Assembly (NCBI GenBank): GCA_945906815.1
Contig: CAMDRT010000024.1
Coordinates: 1 to 60,018 of the forward strand
Direction of reading: 5' to 3'
Source of the DNA: Bordetella parapertussis
GTDB lineage: Bacteria > Pseudomonadota > Gammaproteobacteria > Burkholderiales > SG8-41
Length of the DNA stretch: 60,018 nt
Positions within the stretch are counted from its first letter, which is position 1, and every line of letters starts with the position of its first letter. The notes beneath the pieces were generated by a model. That model was not told the origin of the DNA and ran no database searches. It worked only from the letters and a program-made list of their open reading frames with translations. This document shows, one piece after another, positions 50,450 through 59,510 of the stretch. A program made the position numbers and the translations under genes.

Positions 50450-51145
50450 ATGTCCAATGAACCAAGACCACACGCCACCGACGTTTTCGAGGCGGCTCGC
50501 AGCAGGCGTTCGATACGCGCCTACAAATCCGATGTCATTCCCGTGCATACACTGCGCGAAATTGTTGCATTGGGGAAGCACGCGCCCAGCGGCTCCAACA
50601 TTCAACCATGGCGCGTGCATGTGTTGACCGGCGCCACGTTGCAACGCGTGGGGGGCGCGATCCGGCAGGCATTTCTGACGGGCGAAGCCGGCCACCAGCG
50701 CGACTACAATTATTATACCGAGCCGATGACGGAGCCGTATCTCGCGCGCAAGCGGCAATGCGGCTGGGGCTTGTACGGCACGCTCGGCATCGGTCGCGGC
50801 GATCACGAAAAATCCAACGCGTATCGCGCCGGTAACTATGTATTTTTCGGTGCGCCGGCGGGACTGATACTGACCATAGACCGCACGCTCGAAATCGGCA
50901 GCTGGTTTGATTACGGTATGTTTGCGCAGACGTTGATGCTCGCTGCGCGGGCGCGCGGGCTGCATACCTGCGCCGAGGCTTCGATTGCCAGTTATCCGGA
51001 CATCGTGCGGCGTGAACTGGGCATCACCCGTGAGTGGACGGTGATGTGCGGCATGGCTATGGGATACGCACAGGATGGTGCTGTGGTAAATACCTTTCAG
51101 CCGCCGCGCATCGCGGTGGATGACTACGCGATGTTTTATGAGTGA
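50450..51145 (+). CDS. Nitroreductase-family protein
   Basis: FMN-dependent reductase of 231 residues. ARSRRSIRAYKSD and HAPSGSNIQPWRVHVL form the FMN site. A long insert with RDYNYYTEPMTEPYLARK is typical of the branch near NfnB-type reductases. It may reduce nitroaromatics or quinones, or remove halogen or dehydrogenate. Start at ATG 50450 after GGGAGA; a GTG at 50414 is less likely. The flavodoxin-like gene follows by 33 bases. Confidence 0.88.
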   Translation: MSNEPRPHATDVFEAARSRRSIRAYKSDVIPVHTLREIVALGKHAPSGSNIQPWRVHVLTGATLQRVGGAIRQAFLTGEAGHQRDYNYYTEPMTEPYLARKRQCGWGLYGTLGIGRGDHEKSNAYRAGNYVFFGAPAGLILTIDRTLEIGSWFDYGMFAQTLMLAARARGLHTCAEASIASYPDIVRRELGITREWTVMCGMAMGYAQDGAVVNTFQPPRIAVDDYAMFYE

Positions 51146-51178
51146 GGATGGGGTGCAAGCCACGCCATCGTCGCGCCC

Positions 51179-51670
51179 ATGAAAACACTGTTGATCGTGT
51201 TTCACAGCATGACCGATGGCGCGCGGCAGATGGCGGCGGCGGCGGCGCGCGGCGCTGCCGCTGAGCCGGGCGTGCAGACGCGCCTGTTGGCTGCGCGCGA
51301 GGCGGGGCCGGACGACGTGCTGCAGGCACAGGGCTACATTTTTGTGACGCCGGAAAATCTCGCATCCATGTCCGGCATCATGAAAGATTTTTTCGACCGC
51401 AGCTACTACGCAGTGCTGGATCGGGTGGTCGGGCGCGCGTACACTACGCTGATCTGCGCCGGCAGCGACGGTGAAAACGCGGTGCGCCAAATCGACCGTA
51501 TCTGCACCGGCTGGCGGCTGCGCCAGGCGGCGCCAGCGGTCATCGTATGCACACACGCGCAAACGCCGGAAAAAATTCTGGCGCAAAAAACGCTTGCGCC
51601 CGAGCAGTTGCAGCGCTGCGAAGAAACCGGCGCGGCGCTGGCGGCAGGTCTGGCATTGGGGATATTCTGA
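51179..51670 (+). CDS. Flavodoxin-family protein
   Basis: A 163-residue flavodoxin-like fold. The FMN phosphate loop is FHSMTDGARQMA (8-19), and TPENLASMSGIMKDFFDR (57-74) is the NAD(P)H:FMN reductase-type loop. A redox partner for the nitroreductase upstream is possible. Its stop overlaps the start of the amidase gene (TGATG). Confidence 0.85.
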   Translation: MKTLLIVFHSMTDGARQMAAAAARGAAAEPGVQTRLLAAREAGPDDVLQAQGYIFVTPENLASMSGIMKDFFDRSYYAVLDRVVGRAYTTLICAGSDGENAVRQIDRICTGWRLRQAAPAVIVCTHAQTPEKILAQKTLAPEQLQRCEETGAALAAGLALGIF

Positions 51671-52440
51671 TGACACGGCAACGGCTGTGGCTGGTGCTGC
51701 TCACGCTCGTGATCGGCGCGTGTTCAACACCGCCGCAGCGGCCGGGCGTGCCGCCGCAGAGGAGCCTGCTGCAGTACAGCGGCCTGCCGTTAACGGCACG
51801 GCCTTCGCCGAACTTTGGCGCGCGGCGGCCGAACTTCGTCATTATTCATCACACGGCAGACGACACCGCCGAAGATGCGCTGCGCACGTTGACCAACCCG
51901 TTGCGCCAAGTCAGTTCGCACTACCTGATTGGTCGCGATGGCAAATTGTATTATCTGGTGGATGAACTGGCGCGCGCCTGGCACGCCGGTGACTCGTACT
52001 GGGGCGGGACCACGGATTTGAACTCGGCGTCCATCGGCATCGAGCTGGATAACAATGGCTTTGAGCCTTTTGCGGAGCCAATGATCGAGCGTTTGCTGCA
52101 ATTGCTGGATGACCTGAAAACGCGCTATAAAATTCCCACGGCGAATTTTCTGGGTCACGGTGACATTCTTCCGGGACGCAAGGTGGATCCCAGCCGTTAT
52201 TTTCCGTGGCAGCGGCTGGCGGCGCGCGGTTTCGGATTGTGGTGTGATCCGCCTTATCCGCTGGCGCCATGGGTGCAGGATGATGCGCTGCTGCTGGCGG
52301 CGCTCGGTTACGACGTTACGCGGATTGATCCGGCCAGGGCCGCATTCCGGCGGCGCTTTCGGGCGGAGGAAAGTGCGGGCGCATTGACTGGCAGCGAGAG
52401 CGCGTTGTTACAGTGTCTGCTCGCGCGCAAGCGTGAGTAG
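51670..52440 (+). CDS. N-acetylmuramoyl-L-alanine amidase, lipoprotein (AmiD-type)
   Basis: Zinc amidase of 256 residues that removes peptide stems from muropeptides. The signal peptide ends in the lipobox VIGAC, so it is probably anchored to a membrane by a lipidated Cys near residue 18. Amidase_2 motifs are IIHHTADD (first His), GIELDNNG, and LGHGDILPGRKVDP (second His and the Asp). I start at the ATG overlapping the flavodoxin stop; upstream in-frame starts lie within that gene. The role is cell-wall recycling or clean-up. Confidence 0.9.
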   Translation: MTRQRLWLVLLTLVIGACSTPPQRPGVPPQRSLLQYSGLPLTARPSPNFGARRPNFVIIHHTADDTAEDALRTLTNPLRQVSSHYLIGRDGKLYYLVDELARAWHAGDSYWGGTTDLNSASIGIELDNNGFEPFAEPMIERLLQLLDDLKTRYKIPTANFLGHGDILPGRKVDPSRYFPWQRLAARGFGLWCDPPYPLAPWVQDDALLLAALGYDVTRIDPARAAFRRRFRAEESAGALTGSESALLQCLLARKRE

Positions 52441-52459
52441 CTAACCCTGCAGGGCGTAG

Positions 52460-52476
52460 CGTGCGCTATGCGCACG
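52460..52476. repeat. Short palindrome, GTGCGCTATGCGCAC type
   Basis: CGTGCGC, TAT, GCGCACG: a perfect hairpin after the amidase gene, preceded by GCAGGGCGTAG. It resembles dispersed GTAGCGTGCGC-type repeats seen in many proteobacteria. No T-run follows. Confidence 0.55.
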
Positions 52477-52624
52477 GGCAACGATCCGCCCGCCTGCCGC
52501 GTTTGATCGCGCGCACAGCGCACGCGACGGATGTGCGGATGAATTCCCGGCGGGAGGGCCCGGAACCGCTCACGGGGCAAAACGTTCCTGCTCTATGGAA
52601 TTATTGTAACTTATTGTTTTGTAA

Positions 52625-53923
52625 TTATTTATTTCTATCGCTTGCGGCCATCCAGCGCCGCACTACACCGTTCATCAGCCACACCAGCCCAGCTAAAATA
52701 AGCAACGCCAGCAGTCCGCGCATGGCGCTGGCGAGTAACGCCGCGTCGATGGCTGGAAAGGGAAATTTCCACAACTGCTCACCCCGTTCCAGCATCCAGT
52801 GCCAACTGGTGTGCGCCACCAGTGCCGACAGCATAATGATGCCGAGTTTTTCTGCTAGCGCGTGTTTGAACCATAGCGCGAGCAGCGGCAGCAGGATCAT
52901 CAACACCGCAAGCTGGCCGATTTCAACGCCGATATTGAATGCCAGCAGCGAGGTGAGCAGATGATCGCCCGCGAATTGCAGTGAGTCACGCAGTGCGAAC
53001 GAGAAACCGAAGCCATGCACCAGCCCAAACGCGAAGCTGATGATCCAGCGGCGCTGAAGGTTGCTGCCAGCAATATTTTCCAGCGCCAGGTAAATGAGGG
53101 TGAGCGCGATCATCAACTCAATCAAAGGCGCGAACCCTAACGCGTCCGGCACGAAGCCGAACGCGGCGGCGATCAGTGTGATCGAATGCGCGATGGTAAA
53201 CGACGTCACCATCACGATCAGCGGCCGCGTTTGTCGAAAGGGAATAATCAGGCACAACAGGAACAGCAGGTGATCCGTGCCTTCGAGGATGTGCCAGAAG
53301 CCGGAGACGACGAAGCGCCATGCTGCCTGATGCCAGCGCGGATCCAGCGTTACCCGTCCCGGATCACCGTGAAATTCGAACGCGCGCGTATCCACCCCGG
53401 GTGCCAGAAAGCGCAGTGCGGTGGAAACCTTCAGCCCCAGGCGATCGACACGCGCGCGTACCGCGAATGGCGAGCGCTCCGACTGAATCGGGTATTCGAG
53501 AAGGACGTCGAGCAGTTGCTGGTTCCAATACAGATCAAGGCTGTCCGCGAGCGGCGGACTGTGCAGATGGGCCAGCGCCGATGGGTATGCCGTAAACGAG
53601 GTATCCGACGGCAGCGCCACGCGCACGTGTACCAGGCGCGGCGTGGGCAGGCGCGTGTCGTTCTCAAAAATGTCGAGGCTGTCGATCAGCCACTGCTTGG
53701 CCGCTTGGCGCAGTGCTGCATCAGCTTGGGAGACCACCAGATAACCCGGCCCGCGTTTGGGGAAATCCACTTCGCGCAGCGCTGACAGGGGCGCGCGTAT
53801 CAATACTTCGAGCTTGTTGCCGGCAGGCTTGACGAAAATATTCAGCCGCACATCGGCAGGAATGTCGTGCGCCCGCGCAGGCAGGCATGCCAGCGCGATC
53901 GTGATCCACAATATTTTTAACAT
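52625..53923 (-). CDS. HupE/UreJ-family membrane protein
   Basis: A 432-residue protein. A signal peptide (to ARAH) is followed by a periplasmic domain (about 20-200), then six or seven membrane helices. The metal-permease motif HILEGTDHLLFLL opens the membrane part, and FGLVHGFGFS follows. HupE and UreJ are nickel permeases for hydrogenase and urease. Longer two-domain forms such as this occur widely without those enzymes, and their cargo is not known. No hydrogenase or urease gene is in the window. Confidence 0.87.
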   Translation of the reverse strand: MLKILWITIALACLPARAHDIPADVRLNIFVKPAGNKLEVLIRAPLSALREVDFPKRGPGYLVVSQADAALRQAAKQWLIDSLDIFENDTRLPTPRLVHVRVALPSDTSFTAYPSALAHLHSPPLADSLDLYWNQQLLDVLLEYPIQSERSPFAVRARVDRLGLKVSTALRFLAPGVDTRAFEFHGDPGRVTLDPRWHQAAWRFVVSGFWHILEGTDHLLFLLCLIIPFRQTRPLIVMVTSFTIAHSITLIAAAFGFVPDALGFAPLIELMIALTLIYLALENIAGSNLQRRWIISFAFGLVHGFGFSFALRDSLQFAGDHLLTSLLAFNIGVEIGQLAVLMILLPLLALWFKHALAEKLGIIMLSALVAHTSWHWMLERGEQLWKFPFPAIDAALLASAMRGLLALLILAGLVWLMNGVVRRWMAASDRNK

Positions 53924-53930
53924 CGGTAGA

Positions 53931-53968
53931 CAGGATGAACAGGATAAACAGCATCGATTTTATCCTGT
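53931..53968. repeat. Palindrome, ACAGGATAAA family
   Basis: ACAGGATAAA (53939-53948) pairs perfectly with TTTATCCTGT (53959-53968). A related word (CAGGATGAAC) precedes it. It lies just upstream of the HupE-type gene and about 20 bases before the NHL-gene promoter. Confidence 0.75.
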
Positions 53969-53990
53969 AAAACGCCTTGAATCCCTGATG

Positions 53991-54020
53991 CTGACAACGC
54001 GAAATCAGCGTGCGTATAAT
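53991..54020 (+). promoter_or_regulatory. Strong candidate sigma70 promoter of the NHL-propeller gene
   Basis: CTGACA (53991-53996), an 18-base spacer and a perfect TATAAT (54015-54020). Transcription would start near 54027, with an AAGGGAGA ribosome site at about 54053-54060. Confidence 0.6.
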
Positions 54021-54065
54021 GATGACATAACAATAAAGCCATGCGGTTAATCAAGGGAGATCATC

Positions 54066-55259
54066 ATGCACTTTCGCGGATTGAAACGTAAGCATATAGT
54101 CGGTGCCTTGTTGGCGGTGAGCGTTGGCGGTTTGGGCATAGGTCAGGCGCTCCTCCACAACAAGGCCGCAGCGCAGCGCGACACCGTGCAGGCGCCGATG
54201 TTTGAGGTCGATCCGTTGTGGCCCAAGCCGCTGCCCAATGGCTGGCTGCTGGGCATGGCGATCGGCGTGTGGGTGGACGAGCAGGATCATGTGTGGATTA
54301 TTCACCGCAGTTCGGCGACCTTGCACAACAACGAAAAAGGCGCTGAACTCAAACCGCCCATTGCGGAGTGCTGCCGCGGCGCGCCGCCGGTGTTGCGCTA
54401 CGATCCCGCCGGCAATCTGGTGGGTTCCTGGGGCGGACCGGGTGAAGGCTACGAGTGGCCATTGTCAAATCACGGCATCACCGTCGATCACAAAGGCAAT
54501 GTGTGGATTGGCGGCAATGGCAAGGCTGACGCGCATGTGCTGAAGTTCACCAAAGAGGGCAAATTCCTGATGCAGGTCGGCAATCTGGGTAAAAACGCCG
54601 GCAGCAACAATCAGGAAAATTTCGGACGCGTGGCAAAAATATGGATAGATCCCAAAGCCAACGAGGCTTACATCGCCGATGGTTACACCAATAAGCGCGT
54701 GGCGGTGATCGACGTCGATAGCGGCAAGATGAAACGTTATTGGGGCGCCTATGGCAACCCGCCCGACGACGCCAATCTGGGCCCGTATGATCCGAAAGCG
54801 CCGCCCGCGCAGCAGTTCCGCAATCCGGTGCATTGCGCTGACCTGTCGCATGACGGCCTGGTGTACGTGTGCGATCGCGCGAATAACCGTTTGCAGGTGT
54901 TCAAGCCTGACGGCAGCTTCGTCAAGGAACAGTTCTACGCCAGGAACACGCTCGCGTCCGGCTCGGTGTGGGACATCGCGTTTTCAAAAGACCCGCAGCA
55001 GCGCTTTATTTTCATGGCTGACGGGCAGAACGAGCGTGTGCGCATCATCGTGCGTGAAACGCTGGAAGAGCTGACCGCGTTCGGTGACGGCGGCCGCCAG
55101 CCGGGGATGTTCTATGGTGTGCACAGCATTGCCACCGATTCCAAGGGCAACCTCTATACCACTGAAACCTACGAAGGCAAGCGCCTGCAAAAATTCATTT
55201 ATAAGGGCATCGGTGCGGTAGCACGCGGCAATCAGGGGGTGTTGTGGCCGAAACGGTAA
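54066..55259 (+). CDS. Exported NHL-repeat beta-propeller protein
   Basis: A 397-residue protein with a signal peptide or anchor (about 10-36, ending KAAAQ). NHL-type blades recur: GVWVDEQDHVWIIHR, GITVDHKGNVWIGG, IWIDPKANEAYIADG, LVYVCDRANNRLQVF and IATDSKGNLYTTE. The fold resembles peptidyl-alpha-hydroxyglycine amidating lyase and serum paraoxonase-like lactonases, but a metal site cannot be assigned from sequence alone. It has its own strong promoter and is monocistronic, converging with slyX. Confidence 0.87.
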   Translation: MHFRGLKRKHIVGALLAVSVGGLGIGQALLHNKAAAQRDTVQAPMFEVDPLWPKPLPNGWLLGMAIGVWVDEQDHVWIIHRSSATLHNNEKGAELKPPIAECCRGAPPVLRYDPAGNLVGSWGGPGEGYEWPLSNHGITVDHKGNVWIGGNGKADAHVLKFTKEGKFLMQVGNLGKNAGSNNQENFGRVAKIWIDPKANEAYIADGYTNKRVAVIDVDSGKMKRYWGAYGNPPDDANLGPYDPKAPPAQQFRNPVHCADLSHDGLVYVCDRANNRLQVFKPDGSFVKEQFYARNTLASGSVWDIAFSKDPQQRFIFMADGQNERVRIIVRETLEELTAFGDGGRQPGMFYGVHSIATDSKGNLYTTETYEGKRLQKFIYKGIGAVARGNQGVLWPKR

Positions 55260-55267
55260 ATGGCTTG

Positions 55268-55495
55268 CTAATAATGCGGTGGAATCTCATCGCTCAAATT
55301 GCGCGGCTCGTTGGGCAGGGCCGCGCGCACCTGCTCGCGTAGCACAACGATTTGCCGTTGCAGTTGCTCAATCTGACGTTGCTGGCGATATACCGTTTCG
55401 TTCAGCGTTTCCAGTAAATCTTCGGCAAGACTGAGTTTGCTTTCAATTTTTTCAAAGCGCTCATCCACTGCTGGCTGCTCCCATCCTGTTATCAA
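55268..55495 (-). CDS. slyX: SlyX family protein
   Basis: A 75-residue coiled-coil protein. The heptads run from about 12 to 58 (ETLNETVYRQQRQIEQLQRQ), and the end EIPPHY is the family signature. Function unknown despite wide conservation in proteobacteria. It converges with the NHL gene and lies 30 bases after the Bug no. 11 stop on the same strand. Confidence 0.9.
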   Translation of the reverse strand: MITGWEQPAVDERFEKIESKLSLAEDLLETLNETVYRQQRQIEQLQRQIVVLREQVRAALPNEPRNLSDEIPPHY

Positions 55496-55525
55496 AGTCC
55501 TTGATTGAAGCGTAAGGGCGCTTTG

Positions 55526-56500
55526 TTAGTTAACAGCGATTTTCGCTGCCTTGACCAGCGCAGCGTTGCTGCCGATTTCGGTTTTGATGTAGGCGTCGAA
55601 CGCGCGCGGTGTCATTTGCATCTGTTCGGCGCCGAGTTTCGCCATGCGCTCGGTGATGTCCGCCGCCTGCAGTGTCTTGAGGGTGTTGTGGTGAATTTTG
55701 GTGAGGACGCCGTTGGGCGTTTTCGCCGGCACGGCCATGCCCACCCAGAAGTTGTAATCCGAATTCGCCACACCTGCTTCCAGCGTGGTCGGCAGATCGG
55801 GCAGCGCTGACGAGCGCCTGCTGCTGCCTACCGCGAGACCCAGCAGCCGGCCATCCTTGATGAACTGCAGCACTGAAATCACCGGGCAAAAATAAATATC
55901 CACGCGCCCGGTGATGACCTCGGTCAGCGCTTCGGGTGTACCTTTGAACGGCACATGCACACCTTCGAGTCCTGCACCGAGACGAAAGCGCTCGGCATTC
56001 AGTTGCGTGGCGCTGCCCGCGCCGGCGGATGCGTAGGTCAATGAACCGGGCCTGGCCTTCGCCCCCGCAATCAGCTCCTTGAGCGAGCGCACGCCTTTCG
56101 AGGGCGCAATGATTAGCACATTGGGCAGATTGGCCAGCGGCGTGATGCCGGAGAAATCGCGCACCGTGTCATACGGCGTGTTGGGATAGGTGGTGGGCGT
56201 GACCGTATAGGAGGACGAATGCACCAGGATGGTGTAGCCATCGGGGTTGGCCTTGGCCGCCACCGCCATGCCGATAGTGCCGCCGGCGCCGGGGCGGTTT
56301 TCCACCACGATGGTTTGTCCCAATTGCGTGGCGAGCCGTTCGCTGACTATACGCCCCACCGCGTCGGTGGCGCTGCCGGGCGTGAACGGCACCACCACGC
56401 GCAGCGTTTTGTTGGGCCAGCCGGGCGCGGGGTCGGCGGATTGTGCAGCGGCAATCTGCGTCAGCGCCGCCAGCGTCAGGGTTACTGCGAATTTCATCAT
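55526..56500 (-). CDS. Bug/TctC-family periplasmic solute receptor (no. 11)
   Basis: Receptor of 324 residues. The first of two adjacent ATGs (56500) follows AGGAA; the frame is open to 56602 but enters the molybdenum subunit gene. The signal peptide ends QIAAAQ. Motifs are PFTPGSATDAVGR, NRPGAGGTIG and HVPFKGTPE. It lies 58 bases downstream of the cluster 3 large subunit, so it is probably the uptake receptor for that enzyme's substrate. Confidence 0.91.
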   Translation of the reverse strand: MMKFAVTLTLAALTQIAAAQSADPAPGWPNKTLRVVVPFTPGSATDAVGRIVSERLATQLGQTIVVENRPGAGGTIGMAVAAKANPDGYTILVHSSSYTVTPTTYPNTPYDTVRDFSGITPLANLPNVLIIAPSKGVRSLKELIAGAKARPGSLTYASAGAGSATQLNAERFRLGAGLEGVHVPFKGTPEALTEVITGRVDIYFCPVISVLQFIKDGRLLGLAVGSSRRSSALPDLPTTLEAGVANSDYNFWVGMAVPAKTPNGVLTKIHHNTLKTLQAADITERMAKLGAEQMQMTPRAFDAYIKTEIGSNAALVKAAKIAVN

Positions 56501-56558
56501 GGCTGTTCCTTGCATACACAACGAGTACCAGGTCGAAAACGACAGCAGGGGAAACCTG

Positions 56559-58970
56559 TCACTTTTTTCCCGGGGCAGCTTTGATCGTACGCCAGAGCAC
56601 ATCCTGCGTCATCGGCAAACTGTCCACACTCACGCCCAGTGGCGCGAGCGCGTCGTTGACGGCATTGGCGACGCCGGCGGGCGCGCCCAGATAGCCGCCT
56701 TCGCCCGATCCTTTCTGGCCGAAGGTGGTGAGTGGCGAGGGTGTGCAATGATCGACGATGCGGATGGCGGGAATTTCCATCGCGCTGGGAATCAGGTAAT
56801 CCATGAAGCTACCACTCAGCAACTGGCCGTCGTCGCTGTAGACGAATTTTTCATAGAGTGCCGCGCCTATGCCATGCGCAATGCCACCGTAGCTCATGCC
56901 ATGCACGATATCCGGGTTGATCATCACGCCGCAGTCGTGTCCGCACACATAGCGCTTGATTTCCGGGCGTGCGGTGTCGGCATCGATTTCGACATACACG
57001 ACATGCGCTTCAAAGGAATAGCACGGATACATTTGCACCACGCCGTCGGCAGAGGGTAGGGCGCCGCCGGTCGGCACCTGCCATACAAATTTCGCCTGCA
57101 AGCCGGGCTCCACACCCGGTGGCATCTGATGAAATTTGCGGTGCGCGATGGCGATGAGGTCGTCCCAGGTCAGGCGTTTTTCAGGATGGCCGCGCACCGA
57201 GACATTGCCGTCCGCGTACTCGGCGGCTTCGATAGTGCAGCCCAGATTGTGTGCGGCGATCTCGATCAGCGTTTCGCGTATCTTGCGCGCCGCGCCCGCC
57301 GCCGCACCGCCGAGCATGATCGCCATGCGGCTGCCGACCGGGCTGTTTGACGGCAGTGCCGACAATGAATCGGCACGCACCACGCGTATCCCTTCCGGGT
57401 CGCGTTCGAGTATTTCGCCGATCACAGTGGACACCAGCGTCTCGTGCCCCTGGCCGGAGGAGGAGGTGTTCATCACGCCGGTAATCGACCCCGATAAATC
57501 CACGCGTACCAGACATGAATCCATCCAGGTGGTGGTGTCGTTTTTGGGGTTAAACAAGGGCTCGAAGGCTGAATTGCCGCCGCTGGGTTCAAGGCAGGTT
57601 GCGATGCCGATGCCGGCGAGGCGTCCCGCGGCGCGCGCTTGATCGCGCATTTTGATCAGTGCCGGATAATCCGCCGCATGTAGCGCTTTGTCGAGCACGG
57701 TGTGATAGTCGCCGGAGTCATAGCTCGATCCGCTGGGTATGCGATACGGAAACTCTTCCTTCGCAATGAGATTCTTGCGGCGCAGCGCAATGCGATCCAT
57801 GTTGAGGTGGCGCGCGATGTGATCCATGGTGCGCTCAATCGCGTAGTTGGTTGGTGATTGACCAAAGCCGCGCACCGCTTCCTGCGGCGTTTTGTGGGTC
57901 AGCACCGAAATCGGTTCGTACTCGACGGCCTTAATGCGGTACGGGCCGCAGATCGCTGATATCGGCTTGCCCAGTTGCAGCGGCGCGCGGCTGGCATGCG
58001 CGCCGACATCATCCAGCGCGCGGATTTTCAGCGCGCGCACCGTGCCGTCGTTGTCGAATGCCGCCTGCATGTCAAAAATACGGTCCGGCCCCTGCATGTC
58101 GCCGCCGCGCATGTTTTCGAGCCGGTCCTCGATAAAGCGCACCGGCATGCCCAGCTTGCGCGCGAGATAGCCCACCAGTACCGAGTGCTTGATGCCGCGT
58201 TTGACGCCGTAGCTGCCGCCGACATCTACATCAAAATGCACTCTGAGTGCGTTACCTGGCAGTCGTAATGCGCGCGCCATCTGATCGGGGAACTTCGGCG
58301 TCTGAATCGACGCCCACACATTCAGTACCTGCTGCCCGGCATCCCACTGTGCGGCGACGCCAAAAGTTTCGATCGGCACCGTCGAACTGCGCCCCCACAC
58401 CGCCCGCAATGCAATGCGCTGGTCGGCGCGCGCGAATGCCTCATCGACCGCACCCCATACAAAGCGCCGCTGATACAGCACATTGGAGCCATGCGCCGGA
58501 TGCACCAGCGTACTGCCCGCGCGCGCGGCCTGTTCCGCATCGATCACATGCGGCAGTATTTCATAATCGACTTCAACCAGCTCCGCTGCATCCTCGGCCA
58601 GCGCGCGGGTGTCGGCGACCACCGCCACCACCCATTCGCCGGCATAACGCACCCGCTCGCGCGCCAGTGCGTAACGCTGCACTTGTGGCGCATCAATGCC
58701 TTGCGCGAGCGCATCGGTGGCGGCGCAGAACTCCTCCCCGCTCAACACATAATGCACACCCGGTGCTGCACGCGCGGCAGCACTACGGATAGCGGTGATG
58801 CGCGCGCTCGCATGCGGCGAAGCCACGATCGCCACATGCTTCATGCCGGGCAGCGCGATGTCGGCCACATAACGGCCGCGGCCGGTCACAAAACGCGGGT
58901 CTTCGCGGGTGCGGCGCGAGGTGCCGATGTAGCGGAAGCCGTAGGGGCTTTGCGGGTTGTGGGCGCTCAT
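56559..58970 (-). CDS. Molybdenum hydroxylase cluster 3, molybdopterin-binding subunit
   Basis: Catalytic subunit of 803 residues from the ATG overlapping the [2Fe-2S] stop (ATGA, 58967-58970). It starts with YIGTSRRTREDPRFVTGRGR. The cofactor domain has VGGSYGVKR and EAVRGFGQSP, an Arg-containing loop like that of xanthine- and aldehyde-oxidising enzymes, and E757 in GQKGSGEGG is the base. The RGFG loop is absent from clusters 1 and 2, so the three enzymes probably have different substrates. Bug no. 11 follows in the same operon. Confidence 0.92.
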   Translation of the reverse strand: MSAHNPQSPYGFRYIGTSRRTREDPRFVTGRGRYVADIALPGMKHVAIVASPHASARITAIRSAAARAAPGVHYVLSGEEFCAATDALAQGIDAPQVQRYALARERVRYAGEWVVAVVADTRALAEDAAELVEVDYEILPHVIDAEQAARAGSTLVHPAHGSNVLYQRRFVWGAVDEAFARADQRIALRAVWGRSSTVPIETFGVAAQWDAGQQVLNVWASIQTPKFPDQMARALRLPGNALRVHFDVDVGGSYGVKRGIKHSVLVGYLARKLGMPVRFIEDRLENMRGGDMQGPDRIFDMQAAFDNDGTVRALKIRALDDVGAHASRAPLQLGKPISAICGPYRIKAVEYEPISVLTHKTPQEAVRGFGQSPTNYAIERTMDHIARHLNMDRIALRRKNLIAKEEFPYRIPSGSSYDSGDYHTVLDKALHAADYPALIKMRDQARAAGRLAGIGIATCLEPSGGNSAFEPLFNPKNDTTTWMDSCLVRVDLSGSITGVMNTSSSGQGHETLVSTVIGEILERDPEGIRVVRADSLSALPSNSPVGSRMAIMLGGAAAGAARKIRETLIEIAAHNLGCTIEAAEYADGNVSVRGHPEKRLTWDDLIAIAHRKFHQMPPGVEPGLQAKFVWQVPTGGALPSADGVVQMYPCYSFEAHVVYVEIDADTARPEIKRYVCGHDCGVMINPDIVHGMSYGGIAHGIGAALYEKFVYSDDGQLLSGSFMDYLIPSAMEIPAIRIVDHCTPSPLTTFGQKGSGEGGYLGAPAGVANAVNDALAPLGVSVDSLPMTQDVLWRTIKAAPGKK

Positions 58971-59455
58971 TTGTTGTCTGACAGTCGGGCGGCAGCCAGC
59001 TGCACCGCATCCACAATTTGCTGATAGCCGGTGCAGCGGCACAGGTTGCCGCCGATGGCCTCGCGTATCTGCGCCTCGCTCGGGAGCGCAACCGTATTCA
59101 GCAAGCCTTGCGCAGCAATCAGCATGCCCGGCGTGCAGTAGCCGCATTGCAGCCCGTGCATCTGGCAAAAACTGTCTTGCAGCACACTCAAGCTGCCATC
59201 GGCATTGGCCAACCCTTCCACCGTGGTTACGCGGTGGCCGTCGGCCTGCACCGCAAACATCAGACACGCGCGCACGGGTTCGCCGTCGAGCATGATCGAA
59301 CACGCGCCGCAAATGCCGTGCTCGCAACCGACGTGCGTGCCGGTGAGCATGAGCTCGTCGCGTAGCCAGTCTACCAGCGACAGCCGCGCCGCTACCTGCG
59401 CTTGGCGTACGACGCCGTTGACCTCAACCGAAATCGCGTGGCGGTTTTGGTTCAT
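58967..59455 (-). CDS. Molybdenum hydroxylase cluster 3, [2Fe-2S] subunit
   Basis: Electron-transfer subunit of 162 residues from ATG 59455. A start at 59554 would add 33 residues overlapping the FAD gene. Cluster ligands are C44, C49, C52 and C64, then C104, C107, C139 and C141. The 55-base gap to the FAD subunit gene upstream is larger than in clusters 1 and 2. Confidence 0.92.
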   Translation of the reverse strand: MNQNRHAISVEVNGVVRQAQVAARLSLVDWLRDELMLTGTHVGCEHGICGACSIMLDGEPVRACLMFAVQADGHRVTTVEGLANADGSLSVLQDSFCQMHGLQCGYCTPGMLIAAQGLLNTVALPSEAQIREAIGGNLCRCTGYQQIVDAVQLAAARLSDNK

Positions 59456-59510
59456 GAATTCTGCATCATCGGGCTCGTGGGAACGACAGGGATGAGGGTT
59501 TTCATGCTGC

